From NCBI GenBank assembly GCA_016296205.1, contig JAEDJS010000005.1, positions 1-57,756 on the forward strand: 57,756 nt of DNA, in the 5' to 3' direction. The notes beneath the pieces are model-generated. The model did no database searches. It was not told the DNA's origin and saw only the letters and a program-made list of their open reading frames with translations. Made by a program: the position numbers and the translations under genes. This DNA is from Treponema sp. (GTDB lineage Bacteria; Spirochaetota; Spirochaetia; Treponematales; Treponemataceae). Position 1 is the first letter of the stretch; every line of letters begins with the position of its first letter. Shown in pieces: positions 16,209 through 25,129 of the stretch.

Positions 16209-17870
16209 TTACTTCTGTTTATGTGCCAGAACTTCCGAAATATTATATGCTCTGTCGCCGAATTTTTCAACCTGGCGAACTAAGTCAATGTAAAGAAGCT
16301 CTGCTTTAACATCACTACCGCTTTCAAGACGTTTTCTGGCCACTTTTTTAAGATTCTTCTTGAATACATCAATCTGTGTTTCAATTTCCCGGGCAATAAG
16401 GAAGTCGGCTTCATCAATATGAGTATTAATTCTTGTTTTAATAAAGTCCATGGACTGGCGTGCTAAATCAACGTAAGGGTTAAGGCGGTCCATGTCTTCC
16501 TGAGCAAACTGCATGTCTTTTTCTATAGACTTTTTAAGAAGAAGACCAACGTTAATAAGGTCATCAGTCATTTCTTCCAGGTCATCAATTATCTGCTGCA
16601 TTGCACTTAACTGTTCTGTCTGCTGGTCGCTTAATGGAAGTTTCCCAATGTGAACAATGTATTTTGTAAGCTGTTCCTTCATCTGGTCAGCGTAATCTTC
16701 CTGCAATGTAAGATTTTCCATATTTTCTGAAATAAAAGACGATGTTCTGTTTTTGAAACCACTGTGAATTTCTTCAAACATTTTAACAACAAGCTCTGTC
16801 ATTACGCCGATTTCTTTTTCTACTCTAAGGATGTAAGGAACTGCATTTTCTTTTCCACTGGCGGCTTCTGTAAATTCAAGAACATATTTTGAATTCTGTT
16901 CCTGTTTTGAAGGCTTAATAAGTTTTGTAACAAGTGATGCAATCTGCTTTGTAAATGGAAGACATACAAGGGATGTAATTGTTTTTACAACTGTGTGAAG
17001 CATTGCAATATGAAGTGTAATTGCTTCCTGAGGTGTTCCCGGAACCATTATGTCGATTAAATCAAGAAGTGGAGTAAGGAAAGCAACTGCAATAATTACA
17101 GTGGCCAGGTTAAAGAGAAGGTGAACAAGGGCTGTTCGTTTACCGTCTACAGGTCCGCTCCAGGCTGCCATAATAGCATCAATTGTTGATCCGATGTTTG
17201 AACCAATAACAAGAGCCGCCGCAAATTCCCAGGTAAGCAGATTGTTGTAGGCCATTGTAATAACGATTGCTGTTTCTGCAGAAGAAGAGTGGATGAGGGC
17301 AGTGATGATTGCACCAACTGCAACACCGATAAGTGTGCTTAAAAATCCCCAGTCACCGCATTTTGCAAGGAAGTTCAAGGCTCCGTTTTCTGGACCAATT
17401 GCACTTGAAAGCCAGTCAAGTCCGATGAACAGAAGTCCAAAACCCATGATGGCTTCACCAACACCTTTTTTATTCCATTTTTTTATCTGTGTAAGAACAA
17501 ATCCAAGTCCAAAGATTGGAATGGCAAAATTTTTGATTTTAAAGTTGAATCCAAACAGTGCAACAATCCAGGCTGTAACTGTAGTACCGATGTTTGCACC
17601 AAAAGTAACTGCTACAGACTGCTGAAGTGTCATAAGTCCTGCATTTACGAAGGAAACTTCCATTACTGTTGTAGCACCGGAAGACTGGATAATCATTGTA
17701 AGAATAAGACCAGTGATAAAACCTAAAATACGGTTTCCAGTCATAAATCCCAATGCTTTCTGGAGTTTAGTGCCGGCACTTTTCTGGATGCCGTCGCTCA
17801 TCATATTCATGCCGTAAAGTAAAAAAGCAAGACTACCTGCAAGCTGCAAAATGGATAAAAAAATTTTCAT
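16209..17870 (-). CDS. Na/Pi cotransporter family protein with PhoU-like tail
   Basis: A 553-residue inner-membrane protein. The first part (about 1-320) has two inverted halves, each with the signature of type II Na/phosphate symporters: QSSGATT plus GANIGTT in the first half and HSSSAET plus GSNIGST in the second. The C-terminal part (about 340-550) is helical and PhoU-like, as in bacterial YjbB/NptA-type proteins. Phosphate uptake or export coupled to sodium is inferred from the family. There is no ribosome binding site; a strong promoter ends 6 nt before the ATG, so the mRNA is probably leaderless. A perfect palindrome overlaps the -35 edge. Confidence 0.88.
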   Translation of the reverse strand: MKIFLSILQLAGSLAFLLYGMNMMSDGIQKSAGTKLQKALGFMTGNRILGFITGLILTMIIQSSGATTVMEVSFVNAGLMTLQQSVAVTFGANIGTTVTAWIVALFGFNFKIKNFAIPIFGLGFVLTQIKKWNKKGVGEAIMGFGLLFIGLDWLSSAIGPENGALNFLAKCGDWGFLSTLIGVAVGAIITALIHSSSAETAIVITMAYNNLLTWEFAAALVIGSNIGSTIDAIMAAWSGPVDGKRTALVHLLFNLATVIIAVAFLTPLLDLIDIMVPGTPQEAITLHIAMLHTVVKTITSLVCLPFTKQIASLVTKLIKPSKQEQNSKYVLEFTEAASGKENAVPYILRVEKEIGVMTELVVKMFEEIHSGFKNRTSSFISENMENLTLQEDYADQMKEQLTKYIVHIGKLPLSDQQTEQLSAMQQIIDDLEEMTDDLINVGLLLKKSIEKDMQFAQEDMDRLNPYVDLARQSMDFIKTRINTHIDEADFLIAREIETQIDVFKKNLKKVARKRLESGSDVKAELLYIDLVRQVEKFGDRAYNISEVLAHKQK

Positions 17871-17876
17871 ATTTTG

Positions 17877-17905
17877 ATTGTAGCAAATTTCTATTTCTTT
17901 TTCAA
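17877..17905 (-). promoter_or_regulatory. Leaderless-type promoter of the Na/Pi symporter
   Basis: On the minus strand TTGAAA (17905-17900), a 17-bp spacer and an extended -10 TGCTACAAT (TACAAT at 17882-17877) end 6 nt before the ATG at 17870. The predicted transcription start coincides with the start codon, and there is no Shine-Dalgarno sequence. Confidence 0.6.
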
Positions 17906-17930
17906 TGTGAAGTTACAGGGGACTTCACAT
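17905..17930. promoter_or_regulatory. Perfect 9-bp inverted repeat, candidate operator
   Basis: ATGTGAAGT (17905-17913) and ACTTCACAT (17922-17930) are perfect arms around an 8-bp spacer. One arm abuts and shares a base with the -35 of the symporter promoter. The size suits a dimeric helix-turn-helix or CRP-like regulator; the regulator is not identified. Confidence 0.5.
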
Positions 17931-17940
17931 GATTTTAAAT

Positions 17941-17970
17941 AAAAAAAAGGCCACGGTCATCCAGTGACCT
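17941..17970 (-). terminator. Rho-independent terminator after the FecR operon
   Basis: On the minus strand AGGTCAC (17970-17964) pairs with GTGGCCT (17954-17948) around a 9-nt loop and runs straight into eight T residues (17948-17941). It ends the three-gene operon just upstream of the symporter promoter. Confidence 0.65.
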
Positions 17971-17991
17971 GTAATAAAAATTAACGGAAAA

Positions 17992-18789
17992 CTATTCCCA
18001 ATCAGTTGTAATTGTAACAGATGTAAGCTTACCTTGTGAACCTGATGACTGTTCTTTTGAATTAGTGCCAGAAACATTTTCTCGATCTGTAAGAGTGATG
18101 TTTCCGATTGTAAGACCACTATCCTGTGCTTTTGCAGTCTGGACATCAGTAGAAAAACCAGTTGAAGGATCAACAAAAGTGGACATACCGGCATAAACTG
18201 GAGCGTTTCCATAACTTCCACCAACCTCAGAAACACCAGTAAATGGTGTAGCGTGACCATTTGATGTTTCATTATCGGATGCAGCTGTTTCGTCTGTTTT
18301 GTCTTCTTCTACTGCTGGTTCGGAATCTGTAGTTTTACCGTGAGCTACCATTCCCCGAGTAGTTGTAAGTCTGCCGTCTGCACAGAATTCACCTTGTGTA
18401 CCCCGTACAGAAGCTGTTGCAACTGGTGAACGCACCTGGAAACCTGTACGTTTGTTTTCTGAAGTTTTAATATCGAATTTTACTTTTCCAGTAGAAAGAT
18501 AAAGTTTTGATTCATCAGTTTTGCTTGTTACAGCCAGCTGTTCAACAGTAATACGAGTGAGAGCATCTAATGTAAAAGAACTTTCCTGAAATTTAATAAC
18601 AGCACTGCTTTTAAATCCTGTAGAAATAACGGCACCTTTTGGAACAGAATCTCCAGCTTTTAAGGCAACCCAGGCTCCTGCTTTCTGAACTTCAACTTTT
18701 CCTTCTGTGTGAAGAACAATTGCTTCTGCAGCAAATAAACCTGCAGTACAGAAACCAAAAATAATCAATGCAAGAAATAATTTTTTCAT
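17992..18789 (-). CDS. Secreted FecR-domain protein
   Basis: The product is 265 residues from the chosen ATG, which has a perfect AGGAGGA ribosome binding site; the open frame runs 33 codons further upstream into the preceding gene. Residues 1-20 are a signal peptide ending LFAAE. Residues about 25-140 match the FecR domain (PF04773): a TEGKVEVQ start, GDSVPKGAVISTG, and SPVATASVRGTQGEF. The rest is Ser/Thr-rich and low complexity. In spirochaetes such secreted FecR proteins lie near adenylate cyclases and are not iron-signal anti-sigma factors. It is the last gene of its operon and the CHASE2 cyclase gene lies divergently beyond the first. Confidence 0.8.
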   Translation of the reverse strand: MKKLFLALIIFGFCTAGLFAAEAIVLHTEGKVEVQKAGAWVALKAGDSVPKGAVISTGFKSSAVIKFQESSFTLDALTRITVEQLAVTSKTDESKLYLSTGKVKFDIKTSENKRTGFQVRSPVATASVRGTQGEFCADGRLTTTRGMVAHGKTTDSEPAVEEDKTDETAASDNETSNGHATPFTGVSEVGGSYGNAPVYAGMSTFVDPSTGFSTDVQTAKAQDSGLTIGNITLTDRENVSGTNSKEQSSGSQGKLTSVTITTDWE

Positions 18790-18805
18790 CAGCTTCCTCC
18801 TGATT

Positions 18806-19939
18806 TTAGAATGAAAGGGCTGCTGTAATTTTAAGCCCAAAGTTGTTGTCTTCTGGTTTTGCTCCAAGGAACTGGAAAGCTCCGCCACTTATTTCAAAGT
18901 CTGTAAAAATATTTGTTTTAACTTCTGCCTGCCACTGGAATCCGTTGTAATCAAAAGTCTGGTCAGTATTAAATAAAATATCTGCCTGTGCCATAATAAG
19001 CAGGTTGTTAAATGGTTTTACAGAAGTATAAATTCCTGATTTAAAAATTCCTCTTGTTTCTGGTTCAGAAATTGCTTTTGAAGCAACACTGCTTGTAAGA
19101 GAGCAGTATTTCCCGCTGGCATAAACTGCATTTACAGCAATCTGACTGTTCCAGAAGTTTGGATAGATAGAAATGTTTAATGTTGATAAATTAGCTAAAT
19201 CTTTTGTATCCTGAATAAATTCTGCTGTAGAAGAAACATTGTAGAATACACATTTTGCAAGTTGTCCATTAAATCCAAGAGTTCCGTAATGACGGGTGTT
19301 TTCTTCATTTCCTGCAATTCCAATAACTGTTGTTGCATCAAGAAAAACTGTCTGGTTTGCAATAAGATAAGGGAATGAAATTTTTCCGTAACCAACAATA
19401 TAGTTTTCAGACAGGTTGTACCCGTTTGCAAAAGAAACAGGGTCTTCACTCATACCTTCTGCATTTTTGTCAAGAAGAACTACTTTTCTACTGTTAATCA
19501 AACCTGTGTAAGCAGCTTCTGCAGAAAGTTGAATTCCTGGCAGATTCAATGCAAAATAAGCACCGTCCATTGGCTGGCTAAAAATAAAACCAGTTGAATC
19601 AGCTGAATAAAATCTACCGCAGGAAAATTGAATTGAAGATTTTGCAATTTCTTTGTTTACGCCGAATTTAAAAAGGGGAAGGTCATATTTTAATCCGCTG
19701 AAGTTTTCTACCTGTTTGTATTCAAATTCAACAGTTCCTTCTGTAGCAAAATAAATTGAACCATCATTTGTAAAAGGAGTACGAATCCATAAATCAAGGC
19801 AGTTATCCTGAAAAGCATTAAGACCTGAGTCTCCCTGAAATTTTGTTGAGTTAGATATAATTCCGCCAAATTCGGCAGCCATTGCAAGTGAACCGGCAGC
19901 TAAAATTGCCAAAAATGCTAATGCTTTACTAAATTTCAT
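18806..19939 (-). CDS. Putative outer-membrane beta-barrel protein
   Basis: A 377-residue exported protein with a signal peptide ending AMA (residues 19-21). The mature part is rich in alternating polar and aromatic residues, Gly and Tyr, and ends in an amphipathic strand FGLKITAALSF with terminal Phe, a pattern of outer-membrane barrels recognised by BamA. I recognise no named family. It overlaps the preceding gene by 4 bp (ATGA), has an AAGGAG site, and is 16 bp from the FecR gene, so the three form one operon. Topology is inferred from composition only. Confidence 0.65.
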   Translation of the reverse strand: MKFSKALAFLAILAAGSLAMAAEFGGIISNSTKFQGDSGLNAFQDNCLDLWIRTPFTNDGSIYFATEGTVEFEYKQVENFSGLKYDLPLFKFGVNKEIAKSSIQFSCGRFYSADSTGFIFSQPMDGAYFALNLPGIQLSAEAAYTGLINSRKVVLLDKNAEGMSEDPVSFANGYNLSENYIVGYGKISFPYLIANQTVFLDATTVIGIAGNEENTRHYGTLGFNGQLAKCVFYNVSSTAEFIQDTKDLANLSTLNISIYPNFWNSQIAVNAVYASGKYCSLTSSVASKAISEPETRGIFKSGIYTSVKPFNNLLIMAQADILFNTDQTFDYNGFQWQAEVKTNIFTDFEISGGAFQFLGAKPEDNNFGLKITAALSF

Positions 19940-20397
19940 AAACCTGCTCCTTTTTCTGCTTCATCAAGCTCAATGCATTTGGTAAATAAGTTTAAAACAT
20001 CAGATCCCGAAACTTTAGACTGTGGATCACTTGTAACAGGAATAAGACGGCGAGCCTTAAAAAGTTTAAATGCATAGCGTTTGTTTTTTAACATAGAAAA
20101 CCAGAGACTGCCTTTTACATTAAAAGTATTTGCTGCAAGCAGAGTTAATTCATCAAATCTAATTTCTTTTTCCAGTGATGGAATTTTTTTGATGATTTTT
20201 CTGTCTAGTAAATAATTTGCTGCATCTTCCTCTGTTAATGAATCATCCATACCGGCATAAACAGCCGAAATGTAACATGCCTTAGACCATTGAGCCTTTT
20301 TTGCATCAATTAATTCTGTTACTTTTTCTGCAGACTGGGCATTTGTGCTGAAAATTGTAAAAAGAGCCAGAACTGCTAAAATAGCAATTTTTTTCAT
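19936..20397 (-). CDS. Small exported helical protein, unknown
   Basis: A 153-residue protein with a signal peptide (cleavage near residue 20 before QSAEK). The mature part is helical and charged, with an EEDAANYLL segment and a SDPQSKVSGSDVLNLF segment near the end. I recognise no family; it looks like a treponeme-specific periplasmic partner of the barrel and FecR proteins. A GGAGA ribosome binding site supports the start. It is the first gene of the three-gene operon and is divergent, by 116 bp, from the CHASE2 cyclase. Confidence 0.65.
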   Translation of the reverse strand: MKKIAILAVLALFTIFSTNAQSAEKVTELIDAKKAQWSKACYISAVYAGMDDSLTEEDAANYLLDRKIIKKIPSLEKEIRFDELTLLAANTFNVKGSLWFSMLKNKRYAFKLFKARRLIPVTSDPQSKVSGSDVLNLFTKCIELDEAEKGAGL

Positions 20398-20477
20398 ATT
20401 TTCTCCATAATGTTTAATGCTTTTATTATAACGTATTCAAAGTTTTTTTCAACCCTTTAACTATTTTTCTAAATAAA

Positions 20478-20506
20478 CTGTTATTTTTTTGCAATTGTGT
20501 TATAAT
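20478..20506 (+). promoter_or_regulatory. Leaderless-type promoter of the CHASE2 cyclase
   Basis: An extended -10 (TGTTATAAT, with TATAAT at 20501-20506) ends 7 nt before the ATG. A weak -35 (CTGTTA, 20478-20483) sits 17 bp upstream. No Shine-Dalgarno sequence is present, so the mRNA probably starts at or next to the ATG. Confidence 0.5.
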
Positions 20507-20513
20507 TTATTCT

Positions 20514-23486
20514 ATGAATAAGTCAAAAAAATTAGTAAACAGTGGATTTTTTAACTGGATCAAAAAAAATGTTGATGTGATAACTCTTTTTGCTGTCACT
20601 TTATTTTTTATAGTTCTTGCAAGCTCTGGTGTTCTTAATCGTCTTGAATTTAGACTTTATGATATGATGTTGGCGGTTAGAAAAGAAATCAAACAGGATA
20701 ATTCCATTCTTTTTGTTGAAGTTGATGATGCTGCCATTGATCAGGTTGGTGAATGGCCATGGACTCGTGATGTTATGGGCGACACTTTGCTGCGTATGAA
20801 GGAGCTGGGTGCGTCTGCTGCTGTATTCGATATTGAATATGTATCACCTTCAAAAATGGGAGTCAGTTCACAGGCTGTAGAAAATGTAAACAATGCCTTT
20901 GCTCAGGGAAAAGAGGAAATAACTGCAACAGTTCAGGAATTCTCCAAGGCTGTATCCGGCGGATTTATTTCTGGAAAAGAAATCGACTCTGTAGCAGGTC
21001 AGATGATAAATGATTATATTTCACCTTCTGTTGATTCAATGAAAGCTCAGGTTACAAATAATATGTTCTTTGATTATGATGATTATTTTGCAAGATGCGT
21101 TCAATTTTTTGGAAACACCTGGCTTACAATCAACGCTTATGATCTGGAAATTCCTGTTTCTGAGGAAGATAAAGAATATTGCTACAACCGGTTTTTGTTT
21201 AAAAATATTATTGACCCAAAAGGTTTGATAAATAAAACAAATGAATTCTGTGCCCGAGAAAAGGGTAATATCCGTGGTTTTTCTCCTACATTGCAGTCTA
21301 TTATTATGAGGGCAAAAGGTGCAGGCTTTACAAACAGCTACGTTGATAATGATGGTTCAAGGCGACGTATTGAACTTTTGCAGGATTATGAACAGGGCTT
21401 TATAGGACAGCTTGTTTTTGCACCTGTTCTTGATATGACAGGATACAGTTCAATTCAGCGTAAAAAGAATAAGTTGATTATTCATGATGCACTTATTCCG
21501 GGCCGTGAAAAACCATGTGATATAAAAATTCCACTTGATAACAAAGGCAGAATGATAATCAACTGGCTTCATAAAAATTTTGGCAACAGTTTTAAACATG
21601 AATCAATTATGTTTATTAAACAGCTGGATGAAATGGAATCAAATATTGTTACTAACCTTTCATATTTTCTTGATTTGAATATCCGTGACAAGAATGGTGT
21701 TCCTTTAAGTTTTAGAAATGAAGCTGCGGAACTTCTTGACAGTTATAATCAGATTACTCAGTTTAAACAATATCTTCTTTCTAAGTGCGAAGGTTATGAT
21801 ATAGATGGAAATCCAATAGGCGGCGGAATAAGTGAACAGGAATATAGTGAGTATTTTGAAGCACGACAAAATTTCTGGATTTGCCTTAATGAATTTCTTA
21901 ACCGCGGGCATGAAGAAAAAATCATTAATCGCCTTGCAGAGCTTTCTGAGGAGTTAAATTCCGGAGAATTGGAAGAACTTGGTTACAGTGTAAATTCTTT
22001 GTTTCAGGCAATTTCAGGAGATTACAAAAATTACACTGAATATTTTTCTGATATGCTCAAAAATTATCAGGGCAGTTTCTGTATTCTTGGAAACACTGCA
22101 GCCGCCACAACTGATATGGGCGTAACTCCATTTTTTGACCGCTACCCAAATGTTGGAACTCATGCAAATGTTGTTAATACAATTTTGCAGCAGAATTTTA
22201 TTACAGAAGTTTCCTGGTGGTGGGGCATTCTGATTGTTTTCTTTGCAGCCTTACTGGTTATCTGTTTGTGCCGTAAAATGAGCGCAGGAAAACAGACTGC
22301 CTGTGGTGCAATTTATCTGGTAGTTCCTTTTGTTGTTATTCTTTTGTTCATGGCAATTGGTGGAATTTATATTCCTCTGCTGGCTCCAATGCTTATTGCA
22401 ATTTTTACTTTCCTGGCCGAAACATTAATTGATTTTGCCAATACGAATAAAGATAAAAAATTTATTAAAAATGCATTCAGTCAGTGTCTTAGCCCGGATG
22501 TTGTTGACGAAATTGTTGCCGATCCTTCCAGCCTTAAGCTTGGTGGCGAAAAACGTGACATGACCGCAATCTTTACAGACATTCAGAAATTTTCAGGTTT
22601 TAGCGAACTTCTTACAGCTAGTGAACTTGTTGCCCTTTTAAACTATTACCTTACAGAGATGAGCGACATTATAATGGAAGAAAGAGGAACAGTTGATAAA
22701 TACGAAGGAGATGCGATTATTGCTCTGGTTGGTGCGCCTCTTAAAATGGAAGATCATGCCAAACGTGCCTGTGCTGCAGCTCTTAAAATGAAAAAAGCCG
22801 AATATCGCATGAATCGTGAAATTGAACAGATAGCCGCCTCTCCAAAACCAGATGGAATGGACGATGAACTTTATAACGCCTTCTGCATTCTTGTAAAAAA
22901 TAACCGCCGCATTTTTACACGCATTGGAATTAACAGTGGGGAAATGGTTGCGGGATTTATGGGTTCTGAAAATAAAAAGAACTATACAATGATGGGCAAC
23001 AACGTTAACCTTGCCAGCCGTCTTGAAGGAGTAAACAAACAGTATTCAACTCACGGAATTTTAATGAGCCAGGCAACTCGTGATGGTCTGGGAGATGAGT
23101 TTATTGTTCGCAGTCTTGACCGTGTTCAGGTTGTAAATGTTAATACACCAATTCGTCTTTATGAACTTCTTGCATTAAGGGAAGGGGCCTCTCAGAAACT
23201 TATTGATTATGTAGAAAAATGGGAATCAACAATGAAGCTTTTTGAATCAGGTGAATATAAAAAAGCTCTGGATGGATTTAAAGAAATGAGCAGGGAAGAC
23301 CCAGGTGATCTTGTTGCAAAATATTACGCCAAGTTGATTGAAGACTACTTCTTAAAAGGCAAATATCCTACAGAAAAAGACGACGCCGGTGTTGCCTTTA
23401 ACCCGGAAAACCCGTCCGGCATGAATCCAGACTGGATAGGAACTCCATTTGAAATAAAAGGAACCTTTAGACTTTTGAGCAAATAA
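20514..23486 (+). CDS. CHASE2-domain class III nucleotide cyclase
   Basis: A 990-residue sensor cyclase. After an N-terminal TM (about 22-42) comes a very long extracytoplasmic CHASE2 region (about 45-560, with VEVDDAAIDQVGEWPWTRD early and PFFDRYPNVGTHANVVNT late), then three TMs (about 565-645) and a class III cyclase domain (about 675-890). Both metal-binding Asp are present (AIFTDIQKFSGF and KYEGDAIIAL), as is the transition-state region NLASRLEG. The family-typical Asp before it is Asn (MMGNNVN). It should make cAMP or cGMP in response to an outside signal. The C-terminal tail looks like one TPR-type repeat. The extracytoplasmic part is longer than usual because of an insertion at about 370-520. 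Confidence 0.9.
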   Translation: MNKSKKLVNSGFFNWIKKNVDVITLFAVTLFFIVLASSGVLNRLEFRLYDMMLAVRKEIKQDNSILFVEVDDAAIDQVGEWPWTRDVMGDTLLRMKELGASAAVFDIEYVSPSKMGVSSQAVENVNNAFAQGKEEITATVQEFSKAVSGGFISGKEIDSVAGQMINDYISPSVDSMKAQVTNNMFFDYDDYFARCVQFFGNTWLTINAYDLEIPVSEEDKEYCYNRFLFKNIIDPKGLINKTNEFCAREKGNIRGFSPTLQSIIMRAKGAGFTNSYVDNDGSRRRIELLQDYEQGFIGQLVFAPVLDMTGYSSIQRKKNKLIIHDALIPGREKPCDIKIPLDNKGRMIINWLHKNFGNSFKHESIMFIKQLDEMESNIVTNLSYFLDLNIRDKNGVPLSFRNEAAELLDSYNQITQFKQYLLSKCEGYDIDGNPIGGGISEQEYSEYFEARQNFWICLNEFLNRGHEEKIINRLAELSEELNSGELEELGYSVNSLFQAISGDYKNYTEYFSDMLKNYQGSFCILGNTAAATTDMGVTPFFDRYPNVGTHANVVNTILQQNFITEVSWWWGILIVFFAALLVICLCRKMSAGKQTACGAIYLVVPFVVILLFMAIGGIYIPLLAPMLIAIFTFLAETLIDFANTNKDKKFIKNAFSQCLSPDVVDEIVADPSSLKLGGEKRDMTAIFTDIQKFSGFSELLTASELVALLNYYLTEMSDIIMEERGTVDKYEGDAIIALVGAPLKMEDHAKRACAAALKMKKAEYRMNREIEQIAASPKPDGMDDELYNAFCILVKNNRRIFTRIGINSGEMVAGFMGSENKKNYTMMGNNVNLASRLEGVNKQYSTHGILMSQATRDGLGDEFIVRSLDRVQVVNVNTPIRLYELLALREGASQKLIDYVEKWESTMKLFESGEYKKALDGFKEMSREDPGDLVAKYYAKLIEDYFLKGKYPTEKDDAGVAFNPENPSGMNPDWIGTPFEIKGTFRLLSK

Positions 23487-23551
23487 ATTATTAATAATTA
23501 AATTATAAAATAGAAAATAAACCACCCCAAAGTTGAATAATTCTAATGTAA

Positions 23552-23601
23552 AAAAAATCCCCCAAAGTTGCGTATTAACTGCCAGCTCCGGGGGATTTTT
23601 T
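23552..23601. terminator. Bidirectional terminator between cyclase and SPOR genes
   Basis: AAAAAATCCCCC (23552-23563) and GGGGGATTTTTT (23590-23601) form a perfect 12-bp stem with a 26-nt loop. A and T runs on both sides let it work for the plus-strand cyclase and the minus-strand SPOR-coaE-polA operon. Confidence 0.8.
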
Positions 23602-23615
23602 GTTTTGATTTTTTG

Positions 23616-24500
23616 CTATTGAATCTGAATGTTTGTGATGTAACAGCCAGCGTCTTTAAATTCTTTGATTGTTTCGATTCTTCCTTTCCAGTATGTTGCT
23701 TCACTTTTTGTTGAATATGGGCCAACTCTCAATCTGTAGTATAAAGTTCCCTTTGTATCTTTGTAAGTGAAAATCTCACATGGAATTTTCTGCTCGTCAA
23801 GGAGTTCACGGCTGTTATCTGCATGCTGTTTTGAAGAATAGCTGGCAACTTGTACCCAATACTGTGTAATTGCAGGAGTAGAAGTTGTTGCAGGTTTACT
23901 TGTTGCAGTTGGTTTGCTTGCAGCATGTTTACTTGTAGCAGTTGTTTTTGTAGTTGAAGTTGAAGTTGATTTTGTTGCGGCAGGTTTTGAAGTTGTGGCA
24001 ACAGGTTTTGATTCAACTTTTGGAGATTCAACTTTATAACTTTCTGTAGAAGGAGCAGGACTTGGTGGAAGCACTTTGTCCATCTGTGCCTGAGCAAATG
24101 AATTTTCTGCAATTACATTTGATGCAGGTCTTGAAGTAACAGGGTTCAGGTCAATAGTTGTTTCTCCTGTGTAAATAGAAGCATCCCCGGTAATAACTGT
24201 AACGTTTTCTGTATTTATTGTAGTTTCACCAGATGGAATATCAGATGGTTTTGGATCAAGGTAAACCCCAGGATCAAATTCTTCATTTGTAACAAGCTGC
24301 CCATTGTTATCTTGTGACGGAGGATTCTGTTCTGCTGGTTTTGAACTTGGTGGTGCAAAGAACATGGTGTTGTCTTGAGCAATATTACTGTTTGCTTCCT
24401 TCTTTGCATCGGCACCAGAAATTAAAATTGCAGCACCTATCACTACCAAAAGAAAAACACCTGTAGCAATGGAAATCCAAACTGTCTTTTTAATATCCAT
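23616..24500 (-). CDS. SPOR-domain membrane protein
   Basis: A 294-residue bitopic protein: a short cytoplasmic tail, one TM (about 8-30), a long Ser/Thr/Pro/Lys-rich periplasmic linker with repeats such as ATSKPA (about 160-210), and a C-terminal SPOR domain (about 212-294, starting YWVQVASYSSKQ and containing YRLRVGPYSTK). SPOR domains bind denuded glycan strands at the division septum, so a role in cell division or wall remodelling is likely. A GAGGGG ribosome binding site supports the start. It is the last gene of the polA-coaE-SPOR run, 26 bp after coaE. Confidence 0.85.
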   Translation of the reverse strand: MDIKKTVWISIATGVFLLVVIGAAILISGADAKKEANSNIAQDNTMFFAPPSSKPAEQNPPSQDNNGQLVTNEEFDPGVYLDPKPSDIPSGETTINTENVTVITGDASIYTGETTIDLNPVTSRPASNVIAENSFAQAQMDKVLPPSPAPSTESYKVESPKVESKPVATTSKPAATKSTSTSTTKTTATSKHAASKPTATSKPATTSTPAITQYWVQVASYSSKQHADNSRELLDEQKIPCEIFTYKDTKGTLYYRLRVGPYSTKSEATYWKGRIETIKEFKDAGCYITNIQIQ

Positions 24501-24526
24501 AATTTATTCCCCTCAGATAAATTCAG

Positions 24527-25129
24527 TTAAAAACCGGACACAAGCTTCTGTATTTTTTTCTGGAGCTGTTGAAAATTTCCGGTATTCCATACTCTTACAA
24601 TATCGGCATTTGATTTTTTATATTTAGTAAAAAGATGTTTTTGATTGGAAAATCTTTGAAGAATTTGTTTAGGTTTCATTCCGTCACGCTTTTTTGCTCT
24701 AAAAAACCGCTGTAAAACCGGAGCATCAATAAAAATCACTTTGTCCATCTGTTTGATAAGATCAACTTTGTATAAAACTGTAGCATTTATTACAACATTT
24801 TTGCCAAGCTTTGTGTGATAGTCAATAAATTCTTTTAAAATTCTGGTAACTTCCGGGTAAACAATGTTTTCCTGTGTCTGCACAAGTTTTGGGTCTTCAA
24901 AAATAATGGATCCCACATTGCGGCGGTTTACAGTTCCGTCGGAGTTGAGGAGAGAAATGTTTTTCTGTTGTGCAATTTTCCCGAATGCCTGGCAAATCAA
25001 ATCTTTTGAATTTTCAACTGCCTGGTGAACTGTAATGTCTGCATCAATTGAAACAAATCCCAGTTCTTCAAGAATTTCACATGCGGCATTTTTACCGGCT
25101 GCCATTGGACCTGTTACGCAGACTATCAA
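24527..25129 (-). CDS. coaE: Dephospho-CoA kinase
   Basis: CoaE phosphorylates dephospho-CoA with ATP, the last step of coenzyme A synthesis. The 200-residue length fits. The P-loop is degenerate: Gly7-x4-Gly12-Lys13-Asn14, with Asn where Ser or Thr normally coordinates magnesium. The family region SIDADITVHQAV (about 32-43), the VINATVLYK segment and the KRDGMKPKQILQRFSNQ lid-like segment are present. It overlaps polA by 4 bp (ATGA), a pairing that I recall being common in spirochaetes. The function is inferred from overall similarity despite the P-loop change. Confidence 0.85.
   Translation of the reverse strand: MIVCVTGPMAAGKNAACEILEELGFVSIDADITVHQAVENSKDLICQAFGKIAQQKNISLLNSDGTVNRRNVGSIIFEDPKLVQTQENIVYPEVTRILKEFIDYHTKLGKNVVINATVLYKVDLIKQMDKVIFIDAPVLQRFFRAKKRDGMKPKQILQRFSNQKHLFTKYKKSNADIVRVWNTGNFQQLQKKIQKLVSGF

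Noticed and set aside
16181..16270. Upstream extension of the 15404-16180 lipoprotein
   Set aside because: The extra 30 codons overlap the symporter's 3' end, would hide the signal peptide, and the internal ATG has a perfect ribosome binding site.
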